This document shows positions 53,238 to 61,591 of a stretch of DNA of 64,000 nucleotides, in pieces (position 1 is the stretch's first letter; every line of letters begins with the position of its first letter). The position numbers and the translations under genes are program-made. A model generated the notes under the pieces. That model saw only the letters and a program-made list of their open reading frames with translations. It was not told where the DNA came from and did not search any database. The stretch is from the NCBI RefSeq assembly GCF_014207095.1, contig NZ_JACHBG010000028.1:1-64000 (forward strand), in the 5' to 3' direction. The DNA comes from Martinezella lusitana (GTDB lineage: Bacteria; Pseudomonadota; Alphaproteobacteria; Rhizobiales; Rhizobiaceae).

Positions 53238-54098
53238 ATGATTCCCCACAAAACTATTCTCGTAGTCGGCGCAACCGGCAAACAAGGCGGAGCCGTACTG
53301 AAGCATCTGCTCCAACGAGGAGCCCGAGTACGTGCCTTGATACGCGATCCCTCGAATCCGAAAGCGAAGGCACTCGCCGCCCAACATGTAGAGATCGTCA
53401 AGGGTGACCTCGACGATCACGAATCGATATCGCATGCCCTCAGCGGAGTCGGCGCCGTCTTTGGCGTACAAGACCCGTGGGCTAATGGCGTAGATGCAGA
53501 AGTTCGCCAGGGCATAATGCTGGGCGATCTGGCCAAGGCTGCCGGTGTCCGGCGTTTTGTACAGGCCTCCGTAGCGGCCGGAGATGTCTCGACAGGTCTT
53601 GAACATTTCGAGAGCAAGGGGATCATCGAGCGGCACCTGCAGTCGATCGGCCTTGACGTGACAGCTGTCAGGCCGGTGATGTTTATGGATTCGGTGCTGC
53701 AAAGCTCAGAGCCGCGCGCCCACTATATTCTTGAGTTGCTGCGCCACGGTTTGCGTGGCAGACCGGTCCAATTGATCGCAGTAGACGATATCGGACGCGT
53801 CGCCGCAGAGGCTCTCACTGAAGATCGCCCAGATAAGTCGGGACTGCGGGGCATTGAGCTGGCAGGCGACGAACTGACCTACAAGCAAATCATCGAGACT
53901 TTTGTGCTTGTAACATTGCGCCAACCAAATGTGGCGTACCTCCCCACGATCGCCATTCATCTACTAGCGCGCAAGCCTTATTCCAGTTACCGCTGGATGG
54001 GCAGGCACGGCTGGCATTACGACCTGAACGTCATGCGCGCCGAGCGGCCTTGGCTACGGACATTTGAGAGCTGGCTGCGCGCAAACGCGGACAGGTGA
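53238..54098 (+). CDS. NmrA/HSCARG-family NAD(P)-binding protein
   Basis: 286 residues. The Rossmann motif GATGKQGG is at the N-terminus (about residues 11-18), followed by VRALIRDPSNPKAKAL, typical of atypical short-chain dehydrogenases. NmrA-like proteins are redox sensors or quinone/amide reductases. It lies 137 bp after the dimethylformamidase-like gene on the same strand. No link to catabolism is proven. Confidence 0.85.
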   Translation: MIPHKTILVVGATGKQGGAVLKHLLQRGARVRALIRDPSNPKAKALAAQHVEIVKGDLDDHESISHALSGVGAVFGVQDPWANGVDAEVRQGIMLGDLAKAAGVRRFVQASVAAGDVSTGLEHFESKGIIERHLQSIGLDVTAVRPVMFMDSVLQSSEPRAHYILELLRHGLRGRPVQLIAVDDIGRVAAEALTEDRPDKSGLRGIELAGDELTYKQIIETFVLVTLRQPNVAYLPTIAIHLLARKPYSSYRWMGRHGWHYDLNVMRAERPWLRTFESWLRANADR

Positions 54099-54434
54099 CC
54101 GACGGGGTGAGAGCGGACACCGCGTTGGAGGCGGGGTCCATGCGCCAAGGCCGTCCGCTATTCGTCTTTCAGGAGAGAAGACTTGCCCGGATCCTTATGA
54201 CCGAGCCCCTCGGGACCGCGATCGTTGAATAGAACAACCCCGTCGCGCAAAATCTGAACTGGCACGCTACCAAACCGGCGGCATCAGCGCGTAAGCTGCC
54301 ACCAATTCGATGCGAGCGGCCTAAGCCGCCGCGCCTGATCGGCATTTTCTGTTTGGCCAGCAAGTTGTAGCAACCTCGCTCTGTCGAAATCAGATCGCAA
54401 TAAGAGCGGTACACCTATCCCAGTATCTGGCCTG
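54099..54434. other. Gene-free stretch between convergent genes
   Basis: 336 bp without a credible open frame. The two flanking genes converge here. A strong hairpin closes it at 54435. Confidence 0.5.
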
Positions 54435-54460
54435 GCTGGCGCGCCCGGAGGCGCGCCAGC
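54435..54460 (-). terminator. Hairpin after the gbuA-like gene
   Basis: Perfect 11-bp stem GCTGGCGCGCC / GGCGCGCCAGC with loop CGGA, 8 bp past the gbuA stop. There is no T tract, so it may act as a processing or stability element rather than a classic terminator. Confidence 0.6.
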
Positions 54461-54468
54461 TCCACTCG

Positions 54469-55416
54469 CTATCGGCGGACCACGCCAGGCAGGACACAAA
54501 GCAGTTCAAACAAAAGGTTGGCAGCGGTAATCGCTGTTGTTCCCGCGGTGTCATAAGGGGGCGACACTTCAACGAGATCGGCGCCGACTATGTTCAATCC
54601 TTGGCATCCCCGAATAATTTCGAGGGCCTGGATGGTCGTAAGTCCACCGATTTCCGGCGTTCCCGTACCGGGGGCAATTCCAGGATCGAGACTGTCGATG
54701 TCGTAACTCACATAGACAGGACCTTCGCCCATCTGTTGGCGGACTTCGCTCATGAGAGAAACAAGGGACTTATGCCAGCAATCTTCGGCTGGAACGACGC
54801 GGAAGCCCTGCCCGCGCGGCCAGTCGAAATCTTCAGCAGCATAGCCGGACCCTCGCAGCCCTATCTGAACTACACGCTTGCAATCGAGCAGACCTTCTTC
54901 GACAGCGCGCCGGAACGGTGTTCCATGCGCAATGGCTTCGCCAAACTGATGCTCGTTGATGTCGGCGTGTGCGTCGATATGGATAAGCCCAACCGGGCCA
55001 TATTTGCGCGCCATTGCTTGCAGGATTGGATAGGTGAGGGTGTGGTCTCCGCCAATGGAAAGCGGCCTGCAGTCGTATTTCAAGATGCCGTCGAAGAACT
55101 CCGAGATGATGCGCACCGACTTTTTGAGATCGTACGGGTTTGTGGGAACATCACCAATATCGGCGACTTGCAGACTGTCGAATGGCGCCGCCCCGGTTCC
55201 CATATTGTAAGGGCGGATCATTACCGATTCAGCACGAACCTGACGCGGACCGAAGCGTGTCCCGCTTCGGTTCGACGTGCCGATATCCATAGGCACGCCG
55301 ACGAAGCAGGCGTCCAGCCCCTTGGCGTCCGGCACGTGAGGTAACCTCATCATCGTTGTAATACCCGCGAAGCGGGGCATTTCATTACCACCGAGCGGTT
55401 GGTTGAAGGTTGTCAT
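54469..55416 (-). CDS. gbuA: 4-guanidinobutyrase-like ureohydrolase
   Basis: 315 residues. The N-terminus NQPLGGNEMPRFAGI and the motifs GGDHTLT, IDAHADIN, DIDSLDPGIAPGTGTPEIGG are, from memory, very close to Pseudomonas guanidinobutyrase GbuA, more than to agmatinase SpeB. It would turn 4-guanidinobutyrate into GABA and urea, giving the substrate for the aminotransferase and GabD steps. It is divergent from the LysR gene, with regulon box 5 between them. No urease gene is in view. Confidence 0.82.
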   Translation of the reverse strand: MTTFNQPLGGNEMPRFAGITTMMRLPHVPDAKGLDACFVGVPMDIGTSNRSGTRFGPRQVRAESVMIRPYNMGTGAAPFDSLQVADIGDVPTNPYDLKKSVRIISEFFDGILKYDCRPLSIGGDHTLTYPILQAMARKYGPVGLIHIDAHADINEHQFGEAIAHGTPFRRAVEEGLLDCKRVVQIGLRGSGYAAEDFDWPRGQGFRVVPAEDCWHKSLVSLMSEVRQQMGEGPVYVSYDIDSLDPGIAPGTGTPEIGGLTTIQALEIIRGCQGLNIVGADLVEVSPPYDTAGTTAITAANLLFELLCVLPGVVRR

Positions 55417-55551
55417 AAGGCTTCTCCAGATCCTTGGTTTCAGTCGGCATGCGCGCAGTGGGCAAGCCGATAGTTCTCAAACCTCGAACGCCCACCACAG
55501 AGGATGTATGAGGAATTTATTGCTCCAGAAAAATAGTGGTTAGGACATATT

Positions 55552-55570
55552 GCATCGGATTGCTCGATGT
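55552..55570. promoter_or_regulatory. Palindrome GCATCG-N7-CGATGT (regulon box 5)
   Basis: It lies between the divergent gbuA-like and LysR genes, 32 bp before the LysR start. Autoregulation and control of gbuA from one site is the usual LysR arrangement. Confidence 0.82.
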
Positions 55571-55601
55571 AACATCCTTGATCCATAACCGGGGAGGTGA
55601 A

Positions 55602-56552
55602 ATGCGCGTTCACGACTTTGATCTTAAGTTGCTCCGTACGTTCCGCGCGATCGTTGAGGCGGGCGGCGTAGTAGGGGCTCAGCTCACTTTAAACGTGTCA
55701 CAATCGACACTTTCGACACAATTGGCCGATCTTGAGAAAAGACTCGGGTTTCGCGTCTGTTACCGAGGTCGCTCAGGGTTTGCGCTCACGACGGCCGGGC
55801 AGCAGATCTATGACGCCTGTCAGGATCTGTTCTCCGCAGCCGACAGGTTTCAGAACACCGCTGCCTCGATTTCGGGTGAGCTCAGGGGTGTATTGCGGCT
55901 AGGTATTGTGGACGCGATGATCACAAATCGTGCGTGGGACTTGTCCGCAATTATCGGCGAGTTCAACGACCGGGCCAAGAAGACCGTAATCGAAGTTTAT
56001 ACGGATTCACCCGGCAATATGGAGCGGCTGGTAATCGAAGGGGCACGAGACGTTACTATAGCCGGTGCTTTTACCCGCAAAACTACCGGCATTGTCTATA
56101 TCCCTCTCTTCAATGAGCAGCATGCGCTCTTTTGTTCCAACGAGCATGTTTTAGCAGGCCGGGAAGCCGTCGAGATCGCCGAGCTTAAACGATACGCATT
56201 TGTCGCGCGTCGCTATCTACACCGATACGATCTTGAGCGCGTTGGGCATGTCAGTTCCGGCGCAGTCGTGGAGGAAATCGAATCCCAGGCGCTCTTGATA
56301 CAATCGGGTCGCTTCATCGGCTATCTGCCTGTGCACTACGGTGAAACTATTCCGTCACTCACGAGGGTCACAACGAGGGAAAGCGTGGAATACTATTCTC
56401 CCTTTTATCTTCTCCATAAAAACAACGCAGAAGAAAATCTTCTTATCAGAAATTTCATAAATAGGGTGCGCGAAGCAAAAATTCTGAAATCCAAGGAATA
56501 TCCGCAGTCTATACAGCCCCTTGAAAGCGTCATCAGGAAGAAAAGACGCTAG
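55602..56552 (+). CDS. LysR-family transcriptional regulator
   Basis: 316 residues from ATG 55602, preceded by GGGGAGGTGA; an upstream ATG in frame (55536) would place box 5 inside the gene and is unlikely. The N-terminal helix-turn-helix (LRTFRAIVEAGGVVGAQLTLNVSQSTLSTQLADLEKRLG) and the LysR co-inducer domain are standard. It probably senses the guanidino or amide substrate and controls the ABC genes, gbuA, the peptidase and the traR-containing operon, as OccR does on octopine Ti plasmids. Ligand unknown. Confidence 0.9.
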   Translation: MRVHDFDLKLLRTFRAIVEAGGVVGAQLTLNVSQSTLSTQLADLEKRLGFRVCYRGRSGFALTTAGQQIYDACQDLFSAADRFQNTAASISGELRGVLRLGIVDAMITNRAWDLSAIIGEFNDRAKKTVIEVYTDSPGNMERLVIEGARDVTIAGAFTRKTTGIVYIPLFNEQHALFCSNEHVLAGREAVEIAELKRYAFVARRYLHRYDLERVGHVSSGAVVEEIESQALLIQSGRFIGYLPVHYGETIPSLTRVTTRESVEYYSPFYLLHKNNAEENLLIRNFINRVREAKILKSKEYPQSIQPLESVIRKKRR

Positions 56553-57002
56553 GAGATGCGACGGAGCATCAAAAACGAATTTCCCATGTGGGCGGCGAGG
56601 ACGGTTTGGCGACTCGGCTGATAGGTTCGTCGGCTTGGGATTTCGCACTAAGCTGTGAGCCATCTCCATCCTCGGCATTGCTAGGATATATCTCTTTTTT
56701 CGATGTAAGAGCCAGAAAGATCGGATAGACGAAGGCATCTCGCGATCGCTAGCCTGTCCCCACTCACACAGTCGTGTCGGAGGGGGAATTGCAATGTTCA
56801 AAAATGCCATCAACATCAACTCCGAGCCGTTCGGTGATGCGCCAGCAGTTGCAACCGCGTTACCATTGGCGAGAAGGAAATTCAGGCCCTTTCTGATATC
56901 TACCAGGGATGGGACCATCGCGCCTTCCAATCGTGGCGTCGTCGACCATCCGACGATTTCTGCCCGGAGCGCGCAGCAAGAACGATCTGGCCGAGGTGCA
57001 AA
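56553..57002. other. Promoter region of the traR-containing operon
   Basis: 450 bp with no credible gene. A 70-codon plus-strand frame from 56794 lacks family features. A degenerate regulon-like box is at 56688, and an A/T-rich TATATCTCTTTTTTCGATGT segment follows. This is the region expected to drive the ATPase-aminotransferase-traR genes. Confidence 0.5.
56688..56706. promoter_or_regulatory. Degenerate regulon box ATATCT-N7-CGATGT
   Basis: Right arm intact, left arm 4 of 6. Spacing is right. It lies 297 bp upstream of the ATPase gene. It is a weak sixth LysR site and the only one found before the operon that ends in traR. Confidence 0.45.
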
Positions 57003-57755
57003 ATGACCTCAGGCCCAACAATGATCAGCCTTGATAAGATTCATAAGTCCTACGGAGCCCTGGAAGTGCTTAAGGGTGTAAGCCTCGGCATTCGTGCCGG
57101 CGAGCGGGTGGTCCTGTGCGGTCCCTCCGGATCGGGGAAAAGTACCTTGATCAGGTGCATCAACGGTTTGGAAACGCGGACCAGCGGGCAAATTCTGGTG
57201 AATGGCCACGAGTTGCACCCCAATTGTGAAAACATCGCCGACCTCAACGGAGAGGTCGGAATGGTCTTCCAACAATTCAATCTGTTTCCCCACCTGACGG
57301 TGCTGCAGAATCTGATGCTGGCACCACGTATCGTCCGAGGCACCCCGGCCGAGGTGGTAAGAACTCAGGCAATGCGACTCCTGGAGCGCGTCAAGATCGC
57401 CGACAAGGCTAATGCATATCCGGGACAGTTGTCGGGCGGACAGCAGCAGCGTGTCGCGATTGCGCGTGCGCTCTGCATGCAGCCCAAGGTGATGCTGTTC
57501 GACGAGCCTACTTCGGCCCTTGACCCCGAGATGGTCAAGGAAGTCCTCGATGTGATGATCGATCTGGCCCGTGAAGGCATGACGATGATCGTCGTTACTC
57601 ACGAAATGGGATTTGCAAGGACAGTGGCCGATCGAGTGATCTTTATGGATGGCGGCGTGATCGTGGAAGAAGACGCTCCCGCCTCATTTTTTTCCAGGCC
57701 GAAGCATCCCCGCACGAAGGAATTCCTGCGGCAAGTGTACGAACACAGCCACTGA
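57003..57755 (+). CDS. Polar amino-acid ABC transporter ATPase
   Basis: 250 residues from ATG 57003 (ATG 57021 possible). Walker A GPSGSGKST, signature LSGGQQQRVAIARAL and Walker B VMLFDEPTSALD are intact. It is the HisP/ArtP/OccP type and is the only ATPase in the window for the permeases at 45.6-47.0 kb, so one transporter is split over two loci. It starts the run of genes that ends with traR. Confidence 0.94.
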   Translation: MTSGPTMISLDKIHKSYGALEVLKGVSLGIRAGERVVLCGPSGSGKSTLIRCINGLETRTSGQILVNGHELHPNCENIADLNGEVGMVFQQFNLFPHLTVLQNLMLAPRIVRGTPAEVVRTQAMRLLERVKIADKANAYPGQLSGGQQQRVAIARALCMQPKVMLFDEPTSALDPEMVKEVLDVMIDLAREGMTMIVVTHEMGFARTVADRVIFMDGGVIVEEDAPASFFSRPKHPRTKEFLRQVYEHSH

Positions 57756-57817
57756 TAGCGCATCGCGCCAGTACAGCTGAAAACCGCAATCAATCGCTAA
57801 AATACAGGGAGGCTCGT

Positions 57818-59125
57818 ATGAGCAGACTTCTGCAAACCGGACTCAATGCCGGGAAAGACCCGATCATCAAAGTTGTCGACGGTGAAGGCGTATACTTCAT
57901 TCTGGCGGACGGCCGACGCTTGATCGACGGCAGCAACACCGGTGGGCCGCTTGGCCATAAACACCCAGTTATGGTCGAAGCGATGATCAAGTCTGCTTCG
58001 AACCCAGTCATTAATGAAGGGTGGTTCTGGGCCGAGCGTGAAGCTGCCGCCGAGGATCTCATCGATATCGCTTTCGGGGAGGAAAAGAGCTGGGTAGGCG
58101 CTGTTCGTTTCTTTATTTCGGGAAGCGAAGCAAACGATCTTGCGCTGACGTTCTCCCAGGCCCTGACCGGTCGCACAGAACTTGCAACCCGCGAACGGGC
58201 CTATCATGGCATGACAGGCCTGTCCCGACAGATGACCGTTCAGCCACATTGGCATGGCGGTCTTGCGCTTCAGAGCGGAGGAAGCAAACCGGTACCGGCG
58301 CAGGTTCCTGTCCGCATCATCCCAGGTCCGGTTAATGCCAAGTACGGCGCTGTTAGTGACAACCGGGCTCTCGCAGAGCGCATGGCTGGGACCGAGGGAG
58401 CGCTGTCTGCTGTAGCGGCGACCATCATCGACTACTCTCAGGGTGGAACGTACTACGATCCCGAATATCAGGACTACGTCGCGAATGCAGCCCGCAAGGC
58501 GGGTTCGCTCTGGATTGCGGACGAAGTTGTAACAGGTCTCGGGCGCAGCGGCCGCTGGTTCGCCTTCCAGGGTGGCCAAACTCGCCCTGATATCGTCACA
58601 CTGGGCAAGTGCTTGGCTGGCGGTTCGGCTCCCGCCGGCGCGGTCGTCATGTCCAAGGACATTGTCGAAAGCATGAAGGACAAGAGCTGGCAGACCTATA
58701 GCACTTTCCGTGCGCATCCTAGTGCTGTCGCCGCTATCCGGGCTTATCTCTCAGTGATGAAGGACGGCGAGATTATCCGGCGCGTCAAGACGCTGGAAGG
58801 CAAGATGCAGCAGGGCCTCGTCGAGATCGCTCGCCGGCATCCGAGCGTGGCGCGTGTGGATGGTTTCGGTCTGCATTGGACCGTCGAACTCCATGGTCCC
58901 GACTGGCGCAGCTGGTATGCAGACACTGCGGTTTCTCCAATTGCTTCGCGCGTAGCGTCACGCGCAATCGAGGCAGGCGCGATCATCGGTACGAGCGGCG
59001 AGCAAACGTCGCTGTTCCTCGCCCCGTCATTTATCATTTCCGACAGCGAACTCGACACGCTGCTTGCCGCTCTTGATCACGGTCTGTCAGTTGCTGACGC
59101 CGAGTTTGAACGCGGTGCGGCTTGA
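57818..59125 (+). CDS. Class III PLP-dependent aminotransferase
   Basis: 435 residues. The PLP-binding Lys is in TLGKCLAGGSAPAGA, with the DEVVTG Asp before it, as in class III enzymes of the GABA/ornithine/glutamate-1-semialdehyde type. FISGSEANDLALTFSQALTGR and YHGMTG are also typical. In context it may convert GABA (from guanidinobutyrate) to succinate semialdehyde for GabD. The family is broad, so the substrate remains inferred. Confidence 0.88.
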   Translation: MSRLLQTGLNAGKDPIIKVVDGEGVYFILADGRRLIDGSNTGGPLGHKHPVMVEAMIKSASNPVINEGWFWAEREAAAEDLIDIAFGEEKSWVGAVRFFISGSEANDLALTFSQALTGRTELATRERAYHGMTGLSRQMTVQPHWHGGLALQSGGSKPVPAQVPVRIIPGPVNAKYGAVSDNRALAERMAGTEGALSAVAATIIDYSQGGTYYDPEYQDYVANAARKAGSLWIADEVVTGLGRSGRWFAFQGGQTRPDIVTLGKCLAGGSAPAGAVVMSKDIVESMKDKSWQTYSTFRAHPSAVAAIRAYLSVMKDGEIIRRVKTLEGKMQQGLVEIARRHPSVARVDGFGLHWTVELHGPDWRSWYADTAVSPIASRVASRAIEAGAIIGTSGEQTSLFLAPSFIISDSELDTLLAALDHGLSVADAEFERGAA

Positions 59126-59139
59126 GAGGGAGACAGGAT

Positions 59140-59514
59140 ATGACCGATAACACGCTGACTGGGAACGTCCGTGCGGCCGTTCAAGCATATCTGGATGCGC
59201 TTTACTTTGGCGATGTCGAGGGATTTCGCGCAGTTTTCCATCCTCAGGCTCAGTTGTACTCGGCAACGGAGGGGAAGCTCGTCAATCTGAAACTCGATGC
59301 ATATCTCGATCTGGTTGCTAACCGCCCCTCCCCTCAAGAAAAGGGCGATATACGCCAAGATGAAATCATATCGGTGTCAATTGGCAGTCCAACAACCGCA
59401 CACGTTCGCGTCAAGGATGTCTACTTGCCCAAGAAATTCGTCGACGATCTCACGCTGGTGCAAATCGACGGCAAATGGCAAATCGTCTCAAAGGTCTGGC
59501 ATTTCGATCTGTAA
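59140..59514 (+). CDS. NTF2-like (SnoaL/lumazine-binding-type) protein
   Basis: 124 residues from ATG 59140, with GAGAGGGAGACAGG upstream. The cone-shaped NTF2 fold is suggested by AVQAYLDALYFGDVEGFRAVFHP at the N-terminus and DLTLVQIDGKWQIVSKVWHF at the end. Such proteins are small-molecule isomerases or binding proteins. It is 14 bp after the aminotransferase and 111 bp before traR. It may modify a pathway intermediate. Confidence 0.82.
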   Translation: MTDNTLTGNVRAAVQAYLDALYFGDVEGFRAVFHPQAQLYSATEGKLVNLKLDAYLDLVANRPSPQEKGDIRQDEIISVSIGSPTTAHVRVKDVYLPKKFVDDLTLVQIDGKWQIVSKVWHFDL

Positions 59515-59625
59515 CCTGGGATAGCCAGGCTCATACGGAGATTATTACAGCGCTGTGTTTTCCAATCGTTTGATGAACGCTTCGCACTCAACGGGGGGCC
59601 ATGGCACATTGACGCAGAGGGGAAA

Positions 59626-60330
59626 ATGCAGCACTGGCTGGACCAACTCACCGATCTTGCCGCCGTCCCGGGCGATGAGCATCTCGTGAAACAAGGGTTG
59701 GAGGCGGTTATCGCGAAAACCGGCTTCAACGGCTACGCCTATCTGAATGTTCAGCCAAGCCAAACAACTGCAATCTCCAACTACCATCCGGATTGGCAGA
59801 CGGAATACTTTGATCGCCGGTTCAACAAGCTCGACCCCGTAATCAAACGCGCGCGGACATTGAGGCAGGCGTTTGCGTGGAGCGCAGAGTGGGACGGGCC
59901 GCGTCTCTCTCAGGAAGAGCGCTCCTTCTTCTCCCTGGCCGGAGATTTCGGGATCCGATCGGGTATTTCGATCCCGATCAGAATTGCCCATGGTGCTTTC
60001 GCACTTTTCACGTTCGCATCCTCGAAAACAAAAGTCAGCCTTGAGCGCGAGATCGATCCGGTGGCAGCTGCCGTTGCGGTTGCCCAGCTTCACTCGCGCA
60101 TCCAGTTTGTCAATTCCACGCCGACCGCTGAAGAGAGACTGCGGCTCGATCCGAAAAGCGCAACCTATCTAAGCTGGATCGCTGACGGCAAAACAATGGA
60201 GGAGGTGGCGGATCTCGAAGGCGTCAAATACAACAGCGTCCGCGTCAAAATCGAACATGCTCGCAAGCAGTTCAACGTACATACCATCGCACATCTGACA
60301 GCGACGGCGATCCGAAAGAAATTGATCTGA
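59626..60330 (+). CDS. traR: Quorum-sensing activator TraR
   Basis: 234 residues. The autoinducer domain has YHPDWQTEYFDRRFNKLDPVIKRARTLRQAFAW, with the conserved Trp, Tyr, Asp and Trp of the AHL pocket. The C-terminal LuxR helix-turn-helix (LSWIADGKTMEEVADLEGVKYNSVRVKIEHARKQF) binds the tra boxes. It activates traI-trb, tra and probably rep genes at high cell density. It is the last plus-strand gene of the ATPase-aminotransferase-NTF2 run, like traR in the octopine occ operon. Confidence 0.95.
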   Translation: MQHWLDQLTDLAAVPGDEHLVKQGLEAVIAKTGFNGYAYLNVQPSQTTAISNYHPDWQTEYFDRRFNKLDPVIKRARTLRQAFAWSAEWDGPRLSQEERSFFSLAGDFGIRSGISIPIRIAHGAFALFTFASSKTKVSLEREIDPVAAAVAVAQLHSRIQFVNSTPTAEERLRLDPKSATYLSWIADGKTMEEVADLEGVKYNSVRVKIEHARKQFNVHTIAHLTATAIRKKLI

Positions 60331-60333
60331 CGA

Positions 60334-60642
60334 TCAGTTGACGCTGACATTCGGAATATAACCGAGGATCGCAAGCAGGGTGTTTAGGGCGCTCATCTGG
60401 GCGTGCATCTCGATGCTCGCCTCGATAAATTCGAGATGCTTTGCTCCGCCGTATGCCCGGCCGTTCTGGTGGTCTTCCGGTAATGCTTGGTAAAGCGCAT
60501 CCGCGCTTTCGACCAGCTTCCGATGTTTGCGGATGGCGTCGACCGTCAGCGTCTCCAGGTCGGCCGCGGACAATCCTTGAGTCAGCCCGAACACCGGTCG
60601 AAGTTCAAGCTTTTCCATCAGTGCCGTATCTTTCAGGTCCAT
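60334..60642 (-). CDS. traM: TraR antiactivator TraM
   Basis: 102 residues from ATG 60642, the usual TraM length; an upstream in-frame start adds 14 residues without a ribosome site. It is helical throughout (LELRPVFGLTQGLSAADLETLTVDAIRKHRKL...EFIEASIEMHAQMSALNTLLAIL), as known for TraM, which binds and blocks TraR until signal accumulates. It converges with traR, 3 bp apart. The tra box at 60934 may activate it, giving negative feedback. Confidence 0.94.
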   Translation of the reverse strand: MDLKDTALMEKLELRPVFGLTQGLSAADLETLTVDAIRKHRKLVESADALYQALPEDHQNGRAYGGAKHLEFIEASIEMHAQMSALNTLLAILGYIPNVSVN

Positions 60643-60960
60643 GACGTTTCCAACGTAGGGATTGTCTGCGGTTCGCCCCCGCAAACGTCAATCCCTGATC
60701 CCAAGCCGGGGGTTGCAAACCGTCCTAGACAGTCCTGAGACCTTTAGCCGAAGCCTGGACATACGTCACAGGCCCCCGGCCACATGGTCAGAGGATTCTG
60801 GTGTCGTATCGGCCGACACCAACCGCTAGGAAGGGTTTGCACACCCCGAGGCAGCGCGTACTGCCCTAACCGCCCTTATAAAGGTCGGGCTCGAATTTCG
60901 CCAGTGCAAACAGGCGGATAATTGGCTTTGCAGCGCTGCAGATCTGCATGTCGTCAGGCT
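60643..60960. other. traM leader and tra box region
   Basis: About 318 bp between traM and traH. It contains an inverted repeat GGTGTCG/CGACACC at 60800-60820 and the tra box at 60934. No gene is seen. Confidence 0.55.
60934..60951. promoter_or_regulatory. tra box upstream of traM
   Basis: CGCTGCAGATCTGCATGT retains the full 12-bp palindromic core TGCAGATCTGCA, with 13 of 18 consensus matches overall. It is about 300 bp from the traM start. On pTiC58 a tra box also serves traM. The flanks are less conserved than at traI, so affinity may be lower. Confidence 0.75.
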
Positions 60961-61590
60961 TCACCCCGCGCCGATGGGGGAGAGATCGACACGGATTCCG
61001 GCCTTGTTCGGGTCATCGACCGGTTCCTTATTGGTTGCGGGTTCGCCTCGATCATCCGCCTCGGGCTTGTCCGTCGTTTCTCCAAGTACCTCCTCCGGAG
61101 CGTTACCCGCGGCGGTATCGGCCTTTTTCTCTTCCGGGCTCGGCGCCCGGAACATAGCCTCCCCGTCGAAATATCCCGACTGCCAGGCAAGGATCGCATC
61201 CTCGAATACCTGAGACTCCGCCTGCTTGCCCGTCGGATTGCCGTACCATTTGCGAACGATGCGATAGACTTTGGCGAAGAGAGCCGTGCCCATGCGCAGA
61301 TTGGCGCAGGCATCGACAAGATCGGATTTCAGGGCGCCAGCCTCGAGCACGCCGAGCCCGGCCGGATATTGGGTGATCCCGACGCGCACGATATTTCGAC
61401 CGATATTGTCCCGGATCAGCTTCATTGCTGTCTCCGGCGTTTCAGGCTTCGGCACCAAAACCATCCGGTTGCCTGCGCGGACCGTGATCGCCAGCGGATC
61501 GTCGGATCCGGCCGCTGCCACGAACTTTTCGACGATCGCCAGCTTCAAAGCGGGATCGGCGCATTCCTTGATCAGTGCAGCGTCGACCAT
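60961..61590 (-). CDS. traH: Conjugal transfer protein TraH
   Basis: 209 residues, last gene of the traAFBH operon. It has no membrane helix; residues 1-130 are mixed helix and strand, and the C-terminus is an acidic disordered tail (EEKKADTAAGNAPEEVLGETTDKPEADD). Similar proteins occupy this place on Ti plasmids. The exact function is not known. It is 1 bp after the traB stop. Confidence 0.9.
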   Translation of the reverse strand: MVDAALIKECADPALKLAIVEKFVAAAGSDDPLAITVRAGNRMVLVPKPETPETAMKLIRDNIGRNIVRVGITQYPAGLGVLEAGALKSDLVDACANLRMGTALFAKVYRIVRKWYGNPTGKQAESQVFEDAILAWQSGYFDGEAMFRAPSPEEKKADTAAGNAPEEVLGETTDKPEADDRGEPATNKEPVDDPNKAGIRVDLSPIGAG

Positions 61591-61591
61591 G

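Noticed and set aside
54601..55344. 247-codon plus-strand frame within the gbuA-like gene
   Set aside because: The minus-strand frame has all ureohydrolase metal motifs.
57797..58717. 306-codon minus-strand frame over the aminotransferase
   Set aside because: The PLP motifs are on the plus frame; this is a shadow.
60800..60820. GGTGTCG/CGACACC hairpin as a terminator of traH
   Set aside because: There is no T tract on either side; it may be only a leader structure.
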